A DNA stretch of 64,000 nt, from contig CM043961.1 of the NCBI GenBank assembly GCA_014529385.2, positions 17,164,978-17,228,977 of the forward strand, in the 5' to 3' direction. The notes beneath the pieces were generated by a model. That model had not been told where the DNA came from, searched no databases, and saw nothing but the letters and a program-made list of their open reading frames with translations. Below, one piece after another: positions 43,450 to 51,807 of this stretch. This DNA comes from Adiantum capillus-veneris. Its lineage: Eukaryota > Streptophyta > Polypodiopsida > Polypodiales > Pteridaceae. How positions within the stretch are numbered: the stretch's first letter is position 1; the number at the start of each line of letters is the position of its first letter. The position numbers and the translations under genes are program-made.

Positions 43450-44686
43450 TTTGGCTTCGCGACAGATGGAGTGCTACAGAGAAGTGAGCTTTCGGCTATG
43501 GTGAGCTCGCTTTCGGTGGAAGCTTGAGATCGGTGAGCAAACACCAGATCTGTGCTCATGGAAGCTTGAGGAGAATTCCCAAGGTTGAGGGAAGAGTGTA
43601 TTGCAAGTGTGTATGGTTATTTGCAGCCATACTTGCAGGAAGAATGCAGATTCTCATTTCCGCAGGTCATTTTTCGGGCCCCAAAAACAGTGTTTTTTGC
43701 ATAACTTTTGCATACGGAATGCGATTTATGCAAGGTTAAGGTGTAACCTGGGGTTTTGGCACGCTCCGGACGCAATGGCGATGTCCATTTGAGCTGATTT
43801 TGACCTCTGAAATTTCTGCAGCAGCAGCAAGTTTTTGCTGCGTTTTTGGGCCGAAAACAGTGTTTTTGGCATATTTTGCACACTCGAACTCGAATACATA
43901 TGATCCAGGAGTCTACCTTGGGGTTTTGGCATGCTCCCGACGCGCTCGTCACATCAGAATTTTAAAATTCTGAACGTTGAATTTTCTGCAGCAGCAGTTG
44001 TTTATTGTGTGTCGAGGATTTCACACATGGCTTGCTCTCAGATGTGAGAGTGATATTTGCTGCAAGTTTCCTCACAGGTGGGAGGATACGATGTATGCCT
44101 TATGTGGTTTGATGCTCAGGGAGACTAATGTGATTGCATTTTGAGCTCGACAATGTATGCCTCGAGCATGTTTTTTGGCAGTCACAGGTAGAGCAGATAT
44201 TTGTGTACTAGATTTGCAGGTGTTTGCAATGATGTATGCAAAATGTGGAGATTGGTGCATGCATTTGAAGTGTGATTTGACGCGCTTTGGTTGCTCATGG
44301 TTTTGAGCGTGCAGTCAGTTTGGTTACTGCTTTTGTGGCCGTTTTACTGACGAAACTCTGGCGAAATTTTCCCAGGAGTTTTATGCGCATCATTTATGCG
44401 ATCTAGGTAGAGATTGCGGGTTGCACTCAACATTTGCGTGCGGTGTTCTCTGCAGGTGGGAGATTTGTGCGTGTGTATGCATCGATACCGCACAGTGTGG
44501 GCTTGGTGATTAGCTCACAGATTGCAGTGTGATACTAGAGCAGGCGAGGCTTGTATTGACATTGCGGGAGCTCTATTTTGGAGTGTGTCTCACAGGTTTT
44601 ACATTGTGTTTCTGGCCATATTGGTAGACAGTTTCCAGGTGTTATTGGTGAGGTGGTTTTGCTTTCTAGTTTGCTACATTGTGCTC
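43450..44686 (+). other. Long leader of element M with a 170-bp tandem pair
   Basis: No long open frame on the plus strand. Two imperfect units of about 170 bases (about 43676-43847 and 43848-44000) share GGGCC-AAAACAGTGTTTTT, GGGGTTTTGGCA-GCTCC-GACGC and CTGCAGCAGCAG. The leader is unusually long for a 3.5 kb element and may hold packaging or translation signals; that is inference. Confidence 0.7.
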
Positions 44687-46516
44687 ATGGCAGAGACAGG
44701 TGATCGATCAGATTGTGACCTCTCACAGATGCGCGTGTTTGATGGGTCAGACTTTGCGGCATGGAGAGAGTGTATGCTTGATGCATTGACACAGCGAGGA
44801 TTGCATCGACCATTGAGTGGTGATGCAGGTAGACCTTCAAACATGTCTGACGATCAGTGGCAGGAGCTAGAGGAGATGGCACTATCTACGCTCTCTTTGC
44901 ACCTTGCGGAATCTGTATATGCTCTTGTTATGTATGAGACTACTTCGAGAGCACTTTGGCGCAGATTACATGATATGTATGATAGATCTGAGTCATCACG
45001 GACTCGTGTGAGACATGTACATTCACGAGCACGCCGACAGGTAACATGTTGGTATTGTGGTCATTCTGGACACGTTAGACGGCGCTGTTTTCGTCGTATG
45101 CGACATCGTAGGAGACATGGCAGTCTCAGAGATGTATGTAGTGATGCCATGGACTCAGTTGCTTTGACAGTTGAGGCACATGTAGTGTCGGAGTATACTA
45201 GTGACGGGGATGTCACTTTTACCTCGAGCTATGCACGAGATGCTATACATGTGGATAGTGCACTCCCTTCGCAGTGGTTGCTAGACGCAGATGCTATGTT
45301 TCATGTCACGCCGCATCGTGCATGGTTTTGTAGCTATTCTAGCGGGATGCTTGGCAGTGTACGTTTGACCGATGGATCGGTGCATGCGATAGCAGGTGCA
45401 GGAGATGTGAGACTGTCATTACCGAGTGGTGCATCTTACTTGTTACGACATGTGCGCTATGTACCAGATTTGACAGTGAGTTTGATCTCGATTGGTCAGC
45501 TTAGAGATTGTGGATGTCAGATTTCGCTACGAGAGCGAGATTTTGTGATGCATTTGGGTTCGCTAGTGATTGCGAGAGGTGCCAGGAGTGGTACAGGTTA
45601 CCCATTGCATGTGGATCACGCGAGAGACGGTGTTGTCTCTGTGATCACGCAGCCAGGTAGAGAGCGAGAGAGCAGGCGAGTCTCTTTTGCTTGTGGGTTG
45701 CAGGATGCTTTGCATGGAGTGCAGAGTAGTGAGCTCGTTGTGCACACAGTTGGGGCACGACTTGAGCAGTCACACAGAGAGGTGACAGAGTCAGACACGC
45801 ATGCTTTGCTAGTGACTGAGCAAAGTAGAGAGTCAGTTGTGCGAGATACTTCTATGCAGGATAGACAGGTAGAGCGGTCTTGCTCTAGTGAGTCACGACA
45901 GGAGGACGTTGTGCAAGAGTCTATGCATACGGAGTTAGAGCATGAGAGCTCTAGTGAGTCACAGCAGATTGAGTGGTCATGTTTGCAGTGGATGATTGCA
46001 GAGGAGGCTGAGATGTCAGCGATTATGCAGTCATTCCTTTCTATGCTCGACAGTGAGCATGGGGATATAGTTGTGCAGGATATGTCTTCCAGCAGACACC
46101 TAGAGCAGCTGGTTTGCTCTGAGGTTGCACGACAGGTTGATGCGTCTTTTGCGGACAGTCAGGAGATGCATGTGGCTGACACGCCTTGTCAGTCAGAGAT
46201 GCCTATTGCCAGGGACATATATGTTGATGCATGCTCCGTAGAGCTAGCAGGGCCCGCTAGCATTGCATCGGCATTCGGTGGTCTCATGTATGAGATGCTG
46301 ATCTTGAGACCGGATATCGCAGCTGCAGTGGGAGCATATGTAGTTGGGGTTGTCAGTCGTTTGTTGACTGATGATGGCATAGTGCACGAGGGAGATATGC
46401 AGGTATTGCGTACATACTTGCAGTACGTGTGCGGTACGTCTGGTGGTGTATGGACTTACACGGGAGCAGGACAGCCGGATGCACACGATCACAGCCAGCC
46501 AGTGGGCATCGGTTGA
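44687..46516 (+). CDS. Gag-protease polyprotein of element M with novel C-terminal part (609 aa)
   Basis: Open frame of 609 residues from MAETGDRSDC; an in-frame Met lies 165 bases upstream, but the start chosen is where Copia gag similarity begins. Residues 1-105 resemble the Copia gag N-terminus (MRVFDGSDFAAWRECMLDAL, SALWRRLHDMYD-type end). A CCHC zinc knuckle spans 121-134 (C121, C124, H129, C134) within an Arg/His-rich basic stretch. Residues 195-300 have the Copia protease and following linker pattern (SQWLLDADAMFHVTPHRAWF, VRYVPDLTVSLISIGQL, SGTGYPLHVD). Residues 310-609 are rich in Ser, Glu, Gln and Val, with a hydrophobic helix-like part near 520-560, and match no family I know. In such elements gag forms the particle that carries the RNA. 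Looks whole. Confidence 0.85.
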   Translation: MAETGDRSDCDLSQMRVFDGSDFAAWRECMLDALTQRGLHRPLSGDAGRPSNMSDDQWQELEEMALSTLSLHLAESVYALVMYETTSRALWRRLHDMYDRSESSRTRVRHVHSRARRQVTCWYCGHSGHVRRRCFRRMRHRRRHGSLRDVCSDAMDSVALTVEAHVVSEYTSDGDVTFTSSYARDAIHVDSALPSQWLLDADAMFHVTPHRAWFCSYSSGMLGSVRLTDGSVHAIAGAGDVRLSLPSGASYLLRHVRYVPDLTVSLISIGQLRDCGCQISLRERDFVMHLGSLVIARGARSGTGYPLHVDHARDGVVSVITQPGRERESRRVSFACGLQDALHGVQSSELVVHTVGARLEQSHREVTESDTHALLVTEQSRESVVRDTSMQDRQVERSCSSESRQEDVVQESMHTELEHESSSESQQIEWSCLQWMIAEEAEMSAIMQSFLSMLDSEHGDIVVQDMSSSRHLEQLVCSEVARQVDASFADSQEMHVADTPCQSEMPIARDIYVDACSVELAGPASIASAFGGLMYEMLILRPDIAAAVGAYVVGVVSRLLTDDGIVHEGDMQVLRTYLQYVCGTSGGVWTYTGAGQPDAHDHSQPVGIG

Positions 46517-46563
46517 GAGCGGTTTTCTCTCACCTTTTTTAGTCTTTAGACTAGGTTCCCTTG

Positions 46564-46587
46564 CTTAAAGGCACAGTCGCCTTTAAG
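46564..46587 (+). other. Perfect hairpin next to the polypurine tract of element M
   Basis: CTTAAAGGC / GCCTTTAAG, a 9-bp stem around ACAGTC, directly upstream of GTGGGAGGT and the 3' LTR. A shorter palindrome AGTCTTTAGACT lies at 46541-46552. Confidence 0.85.
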
Positions 46588-46595
46588 TGGGAGGT

Positions 46596-46785
46596 TGTTG
46601 GGGTATAGGCGCCTGTGCCTTGCCCGGCCGCCCAGAGTCTGGGCGCCCACTGACTTGTATACCTTATACATAGCATAAGTGTATAGGGGGCTGCTCACTC
46701 TTTGAGTCTCCCCACCCACATAGTGTGTGTCTCCTTCTCTCTCTCTCTCTCACTCTCTGTCTGTGGTGCTCCCCGATCCCCTTCA
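46596..46785 (+). repeat. 3' LTR of element M
   Basis: 190 bp, identical to the 5' LTR, followed by the GGTAT target duplication. The purine-rich AAGTGGGAGGT precedes it. Confidence 0.95.
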
Positions 46786-46995
46786 GGTATGTCCAAGGGT
46801 CTATGGACTTGGTGAGGTTGTTGTTGCGTAGGGAACACGGTGTCTGTAATCTAGATCTTCCTAGGTGTTGGTTCTAGATCCCTTTGGGTATCTTCTACCA
46901 AACTCCTTAATTGCTTGACTCGCTCAATCTCCTCTATAGGGTTTGGGTAAGTTCCTATCTTCTTTTTGGATCCTGGCCATTGTGGCTCATGAAGA

Positions 46996-47262
46996 TCTTC
47001 CTTGTTGGTTTCTATGTTAGTGGTCATTTTGGTCTCCATGGTTTCACCTGAATCAGAATCTTCTTCAGCGTCGTTCATATATACGGGGTCGTCACCAGTC
47101 CCTATGTTGTCTTTGAACTGGGGTCTTCCTTGTTGGTTTCTATGTTAGTGGTCATTTTGGTCTCCATGGTTTCACCTGAATCAGAATCTTCTTCAGCGTC
47201 GTTCATATATACGGGGTCGTCACCAGTCCCTATGTTGGTCTTTGAACTGGGGTCTGATGTCG
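46996..47262 (-). repeat. Direct tandem duplication of about 128-133 bp in the coding part of K
   Basis: TCTTCCTTGTTGGTTTCTAT at 46996 recurs at 47124. The following 120 bases, including the word GAATCAGAATCTTCTTCAGC, are nearly identical in both copies, so the duplication is recent. Confidence 0.93.
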
Positions 47263-47302
47263 CTGCTTTTTGCGATCTCTTTCTTCGTGTTTTCTTCTTT
47301 TT

Positions 47303-49234
47303 CTAAGATTGGGCAATTGATGCCGTGTCTCTTTCCTCGAGAATATAATTTTGTTTTTGGAGCATCGATCGTGTGAGTACGTTTACTGGTACCACGGGTG
47401 TACTTGGTGATGGCTCCTCAGTAACTTCAATTAAGTTTAATGGCGTGATCTTCGGTGCAGTTGGATTATTTGGACATTGGGCAATCAAATGATCTATGCC
47501 ACACCGATTACACATGAGTATCGGCATTGTAGATGTGCTCACTTGATTGGTTTGCATAAGTGTGGCGTTCTTTTGTAGCCTAATAGGACACTCGGTTACA
47601 CGATGTGGACCTCCACACTCATAGCATTGAAGAGGTGGTCTCTTAGCAGTGTAATTGATATTTTGGCCTCTTGCCGCAAGAGCAGCTACTTGATATACAG
47701 GTTTGACTGGTCCCCAATAGTCCTCCATGTAGTATTGTGGACTTTCTTCAAGCACATCCATCCCATAGGCGATATTAGGATCTATATCTTCCTCATAGCC
47801 TTCCAAACAAGAAATAGATGACTCACAACCCACTTGATTCACAGAAGTGATTCTCGGATGTGGTGGTTGCGGTCCTAGCACTGGGGGTGGTAAGGGTGTT
47901 GTTTGAACAACATTTTGGGCCCTAGGGACCATGTGTTGTGCTGTTTGTTCAAGAGGTGGGGCTGGCATCAATGCAGGCACTCGAGGTGTGTCTGTCCATG
48001 CTAAGGTTGGTCTATTGGCCATCGCACGCTTAAATACTATGCAATCCTTAGCTTGATGACCATACCTTCCACATGCATTGCAGTTCCCATTGAATTTTAC
48101 TCTAAAAGTAGGGCATTCACCGGTACTATGAGGTCCATAGCATACTGAGTACCATTGTTCCTCCCTTCTTGGATACATATGATTGTTTTGCGGAGCACGA
48201 TTGTCTCTAAGACTCTCTTGAATAGCCTTGGTGAGATCTGCTAAAGTCATCTCAGATATCTTTGGCTCCTTAGCAATAGGCTTTAGGGTCATTGGCTGAT
48301 GCCCTGATGCTTGTGAGCTAATAGATTTAGGCTCAACAGAAACTCTTTCTCCTTGAATCATTAAATTATCCTCCAATTGGATCGCATTGGTGGTGACTGC
48401 TTCCCAAGTGGTGATACCTCTAATGACAAGGCCATTGTAGATATCCTCATGTCGTAATCCCCTAATGAATCTATCAAGCAATTGGTTATTGTTGAAGCGC
48501 TCATTTGGATTACCACGAGAATTCAAATGCTTCAAGCGACTTATAAAGTCTCTTACCGACTCTCCTTCCTCTCGTTGGGCTTTCTGGAGCTGAGAGGCTA
48601 CACCCCAAAGCACTCCCTCTCGTATGTATTCTTTTAAGAACGGTCTCCTAAGAGTAGGGTAAATCGTTTTTTCTTCCACCCTTAGGGTTCTATACCAATC
48701 CCCAGCCTTTCCACTTAAGGTTAGGCTTAAAGCATTGCTCTTATGTAGGTCATTGTGTTCTCCTAGAGAATCGCATATTTGTTCAAACACTTCGATATGC
48801 TTTCTCACATCCCCGTCTCCACTAAATTTTTGTGTGAGCTTGGCTATTTGTACTGCCTTACTTCTAGGCTCTCTATCAGGCGTGTTACGCATATTCTCAG
48901 CAATAGATCGACCAATAGCTTGATCAAATGTTGCCAAGTCACCTAAATGAGAAGGCACCGTGGGTGAAGGCGCTCCAGAGACTACATGTGGAGTAGGTAT
49001 TGGCATCGGGCTTGGCGCATAGGAAGCCCTTGGGTTCCACGTTGGGTACGATGTTGTGCCATGTGGTGGTCCATAGTTCATATGGGTGGCCCTAGGCATA
49101 GCAGACATCGGATGTGACATGCTAATGCTAGCCGGTATAGTCCCATGGAAATAAGAACTTGGGTGTTGTGGTTGTGGAGCATAGGTAGTTGAGACAATGG
49201 GAGGAGTAGAGACTACATGAGTACGATGACCCAT
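47303..49234 (-). CDS. Gag protein of element K (643 aa)
   Basis: Open frame on the minus strand. Residues 1-100 are rich in Pro, Ser and Thr. A retrotransposon gag core lies at about 125-290: AKLTQKFSGDGDVRKHIEVF, ALSLTLSGKAGDWYRTL, EGESVRDFISRLKHLNSRG, LLDRFIRGLRHEDIYNGLV. It is followed by a helix-rich linker and three clear zinc knuckles of CCHC type: CNACGRYGHQAKDC, CYECGGPHRVTEC and CNRCGIDHLIAQC. A related motif precedes them (CYGPHSTGEC). Three or four knuckles is more than the one or two usual in plant Ty3 gag. The protein would form particles and bind RNA. The frame looks whole. Upstream of it lies nested element N. Gag of a Tat-like element is the likely identity. Confidence 0.85.
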   Translation of the reverse strand: MGHRTHVVSTPPIVSTTYAPQPQHPSSYFHGTIPASISMSHPMSAMPRATHMNYGPPHGTTSYPTWNPRASYAPSPMPIPTPHVVSGAPSPTVPSHLGDLATFDQAIGRSIAENMRNTPDREPRSKAVQIAKLTQKFSGDGDVRKHIEVFEQICDSLGEHNDLHKSNALSLTLSGKAGDWYRTLRVEEKTIYPTLRRPFLKEYIREGVLWGVASQLQKAQREEGESVRDFISRLKHLNSRGNPNERFNNNQLLDRFIRGLRHEDIYNGLVIRGITTWEAVTTNAIQLEDNLMIQGERVSVEPKSISSQASGHQPMTLKPIAKEPKISEMTLADLTKAIQESLRDNRAPQNNHMYPRREEQWYSVCYGPHSTGECPTFRVKFNGNCNACGRYGHQAKDCIVFKRAMANRPTLAWTDTPRVPALMPAPPLEQTAQHMVPRAQNVVQTTPLPPPVLGPQPPHPRITSVNQVGCESSISCLEGYEEDIDPNIAYGMDVLEESPQYYMEDYWGPVKPVYQVAALAARGQNINYTAKRPPLQCYECGGPHRVTECPIRLQKNATLMQTNQVSTSTMPILMCNRCGIDHLIAQCPNNPTAPKITPLNLIEVTEEPSPSTPVVPVNVLTRSMLQKQNYILEERDTASIAQS

Positions 49235-49323
49235 AGGTGCAACGATTGGTACACACTTGTAGGTACTATTGCAGGCATTGAGCTACCATGTAGCGGTGCT
49301 TTACTAACAAATGAGGTCCATGG

Positions 49324-49890
49324 TGTTGGGGTATAGGCGCCTGTGCCTTGCCCGGCCGCCCAGAGTCTGGGCGCCCACTAACTTGTATACCTTATACATA
49401 GCATAAGTGTATAGGGGGCTGCTCACTCTTTTGAGTCTTCCCACCCACATCGTGTTGTGTGTCTCCTTCTCTCTCTCTCACTCTCCGTCTGTGGTGCTCC
49501 CCGATCCCCTTCAATTGGTATCAGAGCTATGGTGACCGCGGAGAGCACGACGGCTTTGAGAGCTTCGAGGTGATAGCTCGCTCGCTCTCGACGGTGGAGT
49601 TCGATCGTGGAGTTTCACGGAGAGCAATTTTAGCTTGAGGAGCATTGTCTTTGGAGCTTAGGAGCTTGGTGTGGTCAAGCTTAGTCGAGGAGGCGGTTGC
49701 GGCTTCCTTGGTGAGAGGAGCTTTTGAGCTCAGTGGAGCTCGTTAGAGAAGTGCTCAGCGGAGGAGAGCTTGACATTCGAGTGCTTGGATGCTGTTGTGG
49801 CAGAGATCTTGCATTGGAGCTTGCATTGAGAGGACATTGCATCACGCAGAGTGGAGCAGGAGCAGGTTCAAGACTGTGTGCAGCTCGTTT
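49324..49890 (+). mobile_element. Partial relative of element M (element N): LTR plus leader
   Basis: A 190-bp LTR (49324-49513) starting TGTTGGGGTATAGGCG and ending GATCCCCTTCA, followed by ATTGGTATCAGAGC (primer-binding site) and about 375 bases of leader. The leader is GAGCTT-rich and unlike the leader of M. Compared with M's LTR it shows about 4 substitutions and some small indels, so it belongs to the same or a sister family. No coding part or second LTR is present. It lies in the 5' part of K. Broken; somewhat older than M. Confidence 0.85.
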
Positions 49891-49962
49891 TTGCCATTTT
49901 CGTTACACACTAACACACTCTATTAACTCTCACTAATCTGCTTCCTACTTACTATACACAGA

Positions 49963-50089
49963 AAACTAACTACCTTAATACACAGAGAATAAACACAGTA
50001 CCTTTGAAATCTCCATTAACAAAGAAAACTAACTACCTTAATACACACAGAATAAACACAGTACCTTTGAAAACTCCATTAACAAAAAA
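49963..50089. repeat. Tandem pair, period about 62 bp, in the leader of element K
   Basis: AACTAACTACCTTAATACAC followed by AATAAACACAGTACCTTTGA occurs twice in succession with few differences. Confidence 0.9.
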
Positions 50090-50208
50090 CACACACAGTA
50101 TAACACCAAATCCCTCTTCTCAACACACACACACTCCTTCCCTACCTTTCCTATAATTGAAATTGCACCACGGAGAAGCACAGAGTGCTACTCGAGCTTA
50201 ATGCACGG

Positions 50209-50233
50209 CATTCCCCGACAGCGGCGCCAAAAA
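50209..50233 (-). other. Primer-binding site of element K
   Basis: The minus strand reads TGGCGCCGCTGTCGGGGA, starting five bases inside the 5' LTR end (…CGCGCACA-TTTT). TGGCGCCG-type sites are characteristic of Tat/Athila-like plant LTR elements and their non-autonomous derivatives. Confidence 0.8.
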
Positions 50234-50361
50234 TGTGCGCGTATGTCGCACGTGTCAATGCAAGGAACTTGCTGATACACACCGTATGCGAGCCACAAAT
50301 GGCTCCAAGCACACAACAAGCCTAAACTAGTAAGCTCAAAGAAGGCGATGGTGTGTCACTC
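50234..50361 (-). repeat. 5' LTR of element K (partial)
   Basis: Begins TGTGCGCGTATGTCGC on the plus strand and matches 39259-39383 with a few differences, then gives way to a Copia scrap. Confidence 0.85.
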
Positions 50362-50665
50362 ATATGTATAAACGGTTCAAAGCATTCCTGGAAAGTCATG
50401 GGATACAACACGAATTTACAATGCCATGTACCTTGACACCTTCGTTTTTGCTTCAGGTTGCGTGTTGTGGAGATGTAGTAAATAGGTGCCCCACTAAAGC
50501 ATTGCAATATATATCTTTGTATGAGGCTTGGCACGACAAGAAGCTAGCTAATGGTCGCTTGCATGTCTTTGGTTGCTTGCCTTATGCTTCAGTGCCTTCG
50601 AAACAACATAGAAAATTGGATGATAAATTTGTGCGGGAGTATTGTTTTTTTTTAATAGTTAAAGG
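50362..50665 (+). mobile_element. Fossil Copia integrase scrap L
   Basis: Plus-strand piece reading FKAFLESHGIQHEFTMPC, then VVNRCPTKALQYISLYEAWH and LHVFGCLPYASVPSKQHRKL. This is the end of a Copia integrase core and its extension. It is related to, but clearly distinct from, the integrases of G and H. Broken and old, with no LTRs. Confidence 0.75.
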
Positions 50666-50682
50666 CACCCCAAAGGACACCG

Positions 50683-51056
50683 TAGGTATGTAGCCTAGTG
50701 GTTAAGCTTGAACCTAATTCTCTACGTGATGAGGTCAAATCCTACAAAGTTAGAGTTGAAATTAGAAATGGTTTTGAATTGTGAGTGGGTTGGAGATCCA
50801 AAAGCATCTTGGCAAGATTCTGTGTAATAAAAAGTGAAAGTAGAGCCAAATAGTAGAGTAGGACTAATATCACCTGATTTTTAAGCCCTTCAAATACTTT
50901 TGATGTGATTCTAATTTTAGAATCAATAAAAACCATTATCTCCTTAGGACTGATAGTAGGAGCAGGACTCATATCACCCGATTTTTAAGCCCTTCAAATA
51001 CTTTTGATGTGATTCTAATTTTAAAATCAATAAAAACCATTATCTCCTTAAAAACC
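50683..51056 (+). mobile_element. tRNA-derived SINE-like element
   Basis: The head carries RNA polymerase III promoter boxes. Box A is TAGCCTAGTGG (50691-50701, consensus TRGCNNAGYNGG). Box B is GGTCAAATCC (50733-50742, consensus GGTTCGANTCC). They are 31 bases apart, as in plant tRNA-related SINEs. The body contains a 104-base tandem pair (from GGACTAATATCACC at 50861 and GGACTCATATCACC at 50965) and ends near CTCCTTAAAAACC. No clear target duplication was found. The head could also be a chance tRNA-like sequence. Confidence 0.5.
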
Positions 51057-51325
51057 AAGGGTGTTTTTATAAAGAAGATAGCGCTTTCAAAAGACTCCGC
51101 ATTTTTATGGTTTTTTTGCGAGAAAAAGATGTCGTTTGAGATTCCTTTTCTGGAGCCTTTTTTTTTGGATGAGATCATGTGAATATAAAAGCCTATTCTC
51201 TTTTGACGTGCTCCATCATCTTAATAAGATCTATTATCTAAAGTGCCAAGCAATTTTGTCTTGAAACACGGAATGGTTGACCTAAATTCTAACTAACAAA
51301 ACCAAGTCCGATCGTTGACTAGTAA

Positions 51326-51807
51326 ATAATCTTTGGGAAAATTACCAAAATACCCCTCTTATTTGAGGAAATTCCCAATATACCCCCGATATTTTGTCAT
51401 AAATTCCCAAAATGCCCTTCAAATTTACCAAAATTCCCAAAATACCCCTAGTTGTGAGAGTAAATTTCTCGAAAAATAAATTTTTTTGTAGGCCTTCACA
51501 AGAAGAGTGATTGTCTATCATACAAGATGCTAAAACTAAAATTTGAGTTGGTTATGTAGGCTTTGGAGATGAATTGCTTCATTATTTTTAGGCATAATTG
51601 CCTTTTTTGCGATGGTAACTGGTGACAAATTACATTCTGAGCACTCAAAAACAGATCTCAATTGTCAAAAACGAATGAAGATTAGAAAATCTTGAACAAT
51701 CCAACCAAAATAGGTACAACGGTATTTCGGAAATTTTTGAAATTTGAGGGGTATTTGTGAATTTCCTCAAATTAGAGGGGTATTTTGGTAATTTTTCCAT
51801 AATCTTT
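51326..51807. mobile_element. Mutator-like MITE with 9-bp target duplication
   Basis: The element proper is 51335-51798 (464 bp). Terminal inverted repeats of about 50 bases start GGGAAAATTACCAAAATACC on the left; the complement of the right end reads GGAAAAATTACCAAAATACC. The flanking 9 bases ATAATCTTT occur at 51326-51334 and 51799-51807. Nine-base target duplications are the signature of Mutator-superfamily elements. There is no coding capacity, so it is a non-autonomous derivative moved by a MULE transposase encoded elsewhere. Confidence 0.9.

Larger units (their letters stand above)
43246..46785 (+). mobile_element. Recent non-autonomous Copia-type gag-protease element M
   Basis: Plus-strand LTR element of 3540 bp nested in K, with target duplication GGTAT on both sides. 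Its two 190-bp LTRs (43246-43435 and 46596-46785) are identical by eye. A perfect initiator-Met primer-binding site, a 1.2 kb leader, one long open frame (44687-46516), a hairpin and a polypurine tract are in place. The frame encodes Copia-like gag with a zinc knuckle and a protease-type domain, then about 300 residues I cannot place. Integrase, reverse transcriptase and RNase H are absent, so movement would have needed enzymes from another element. Looks whole. Identical LTRs mean a very recent insertion. Confidence 0.92.
39259..50361 (-). mobile_element. Tat-like Ty3 LTR element K with gag and protease only
   Basis: Minus-strand element. Its 3' LTR is 39259-39859, bordered by a polypurine tract (complement of about 39860-39868). 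The right-hand 5' LTR is partial (50234-50361). The primer-binding site next to it reads TGGCGCCGCTGTCGGGGA on the minus strand, the type seen in Tat/Athila-like plant elements. The coding part is a long gag (47303-49234) and a protease region (about 41970-43240 and part of 46850-47100). I find no reverse transcriptase, RNase H or integrase anywhere in 39860-41960 or elsewhere in the body. It therefore looks like a non-autonomous gag-bearing element. It hosts nested elements M and N. Partly broken; its gag frame looks whole. Confidence 0.8.

Noticed and set aside
45563-46492. Minus-strand frames opposite the long frame of element M
   Set aside because: Shadows of the 609-codon gag-protease frame; no motif of their own.
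50691-50742. A functional tRNA gene
   Set aside because: Box A and B are present, but the sequence cannot form a full cloverleaf that I can see and runs into a SINE-like body.
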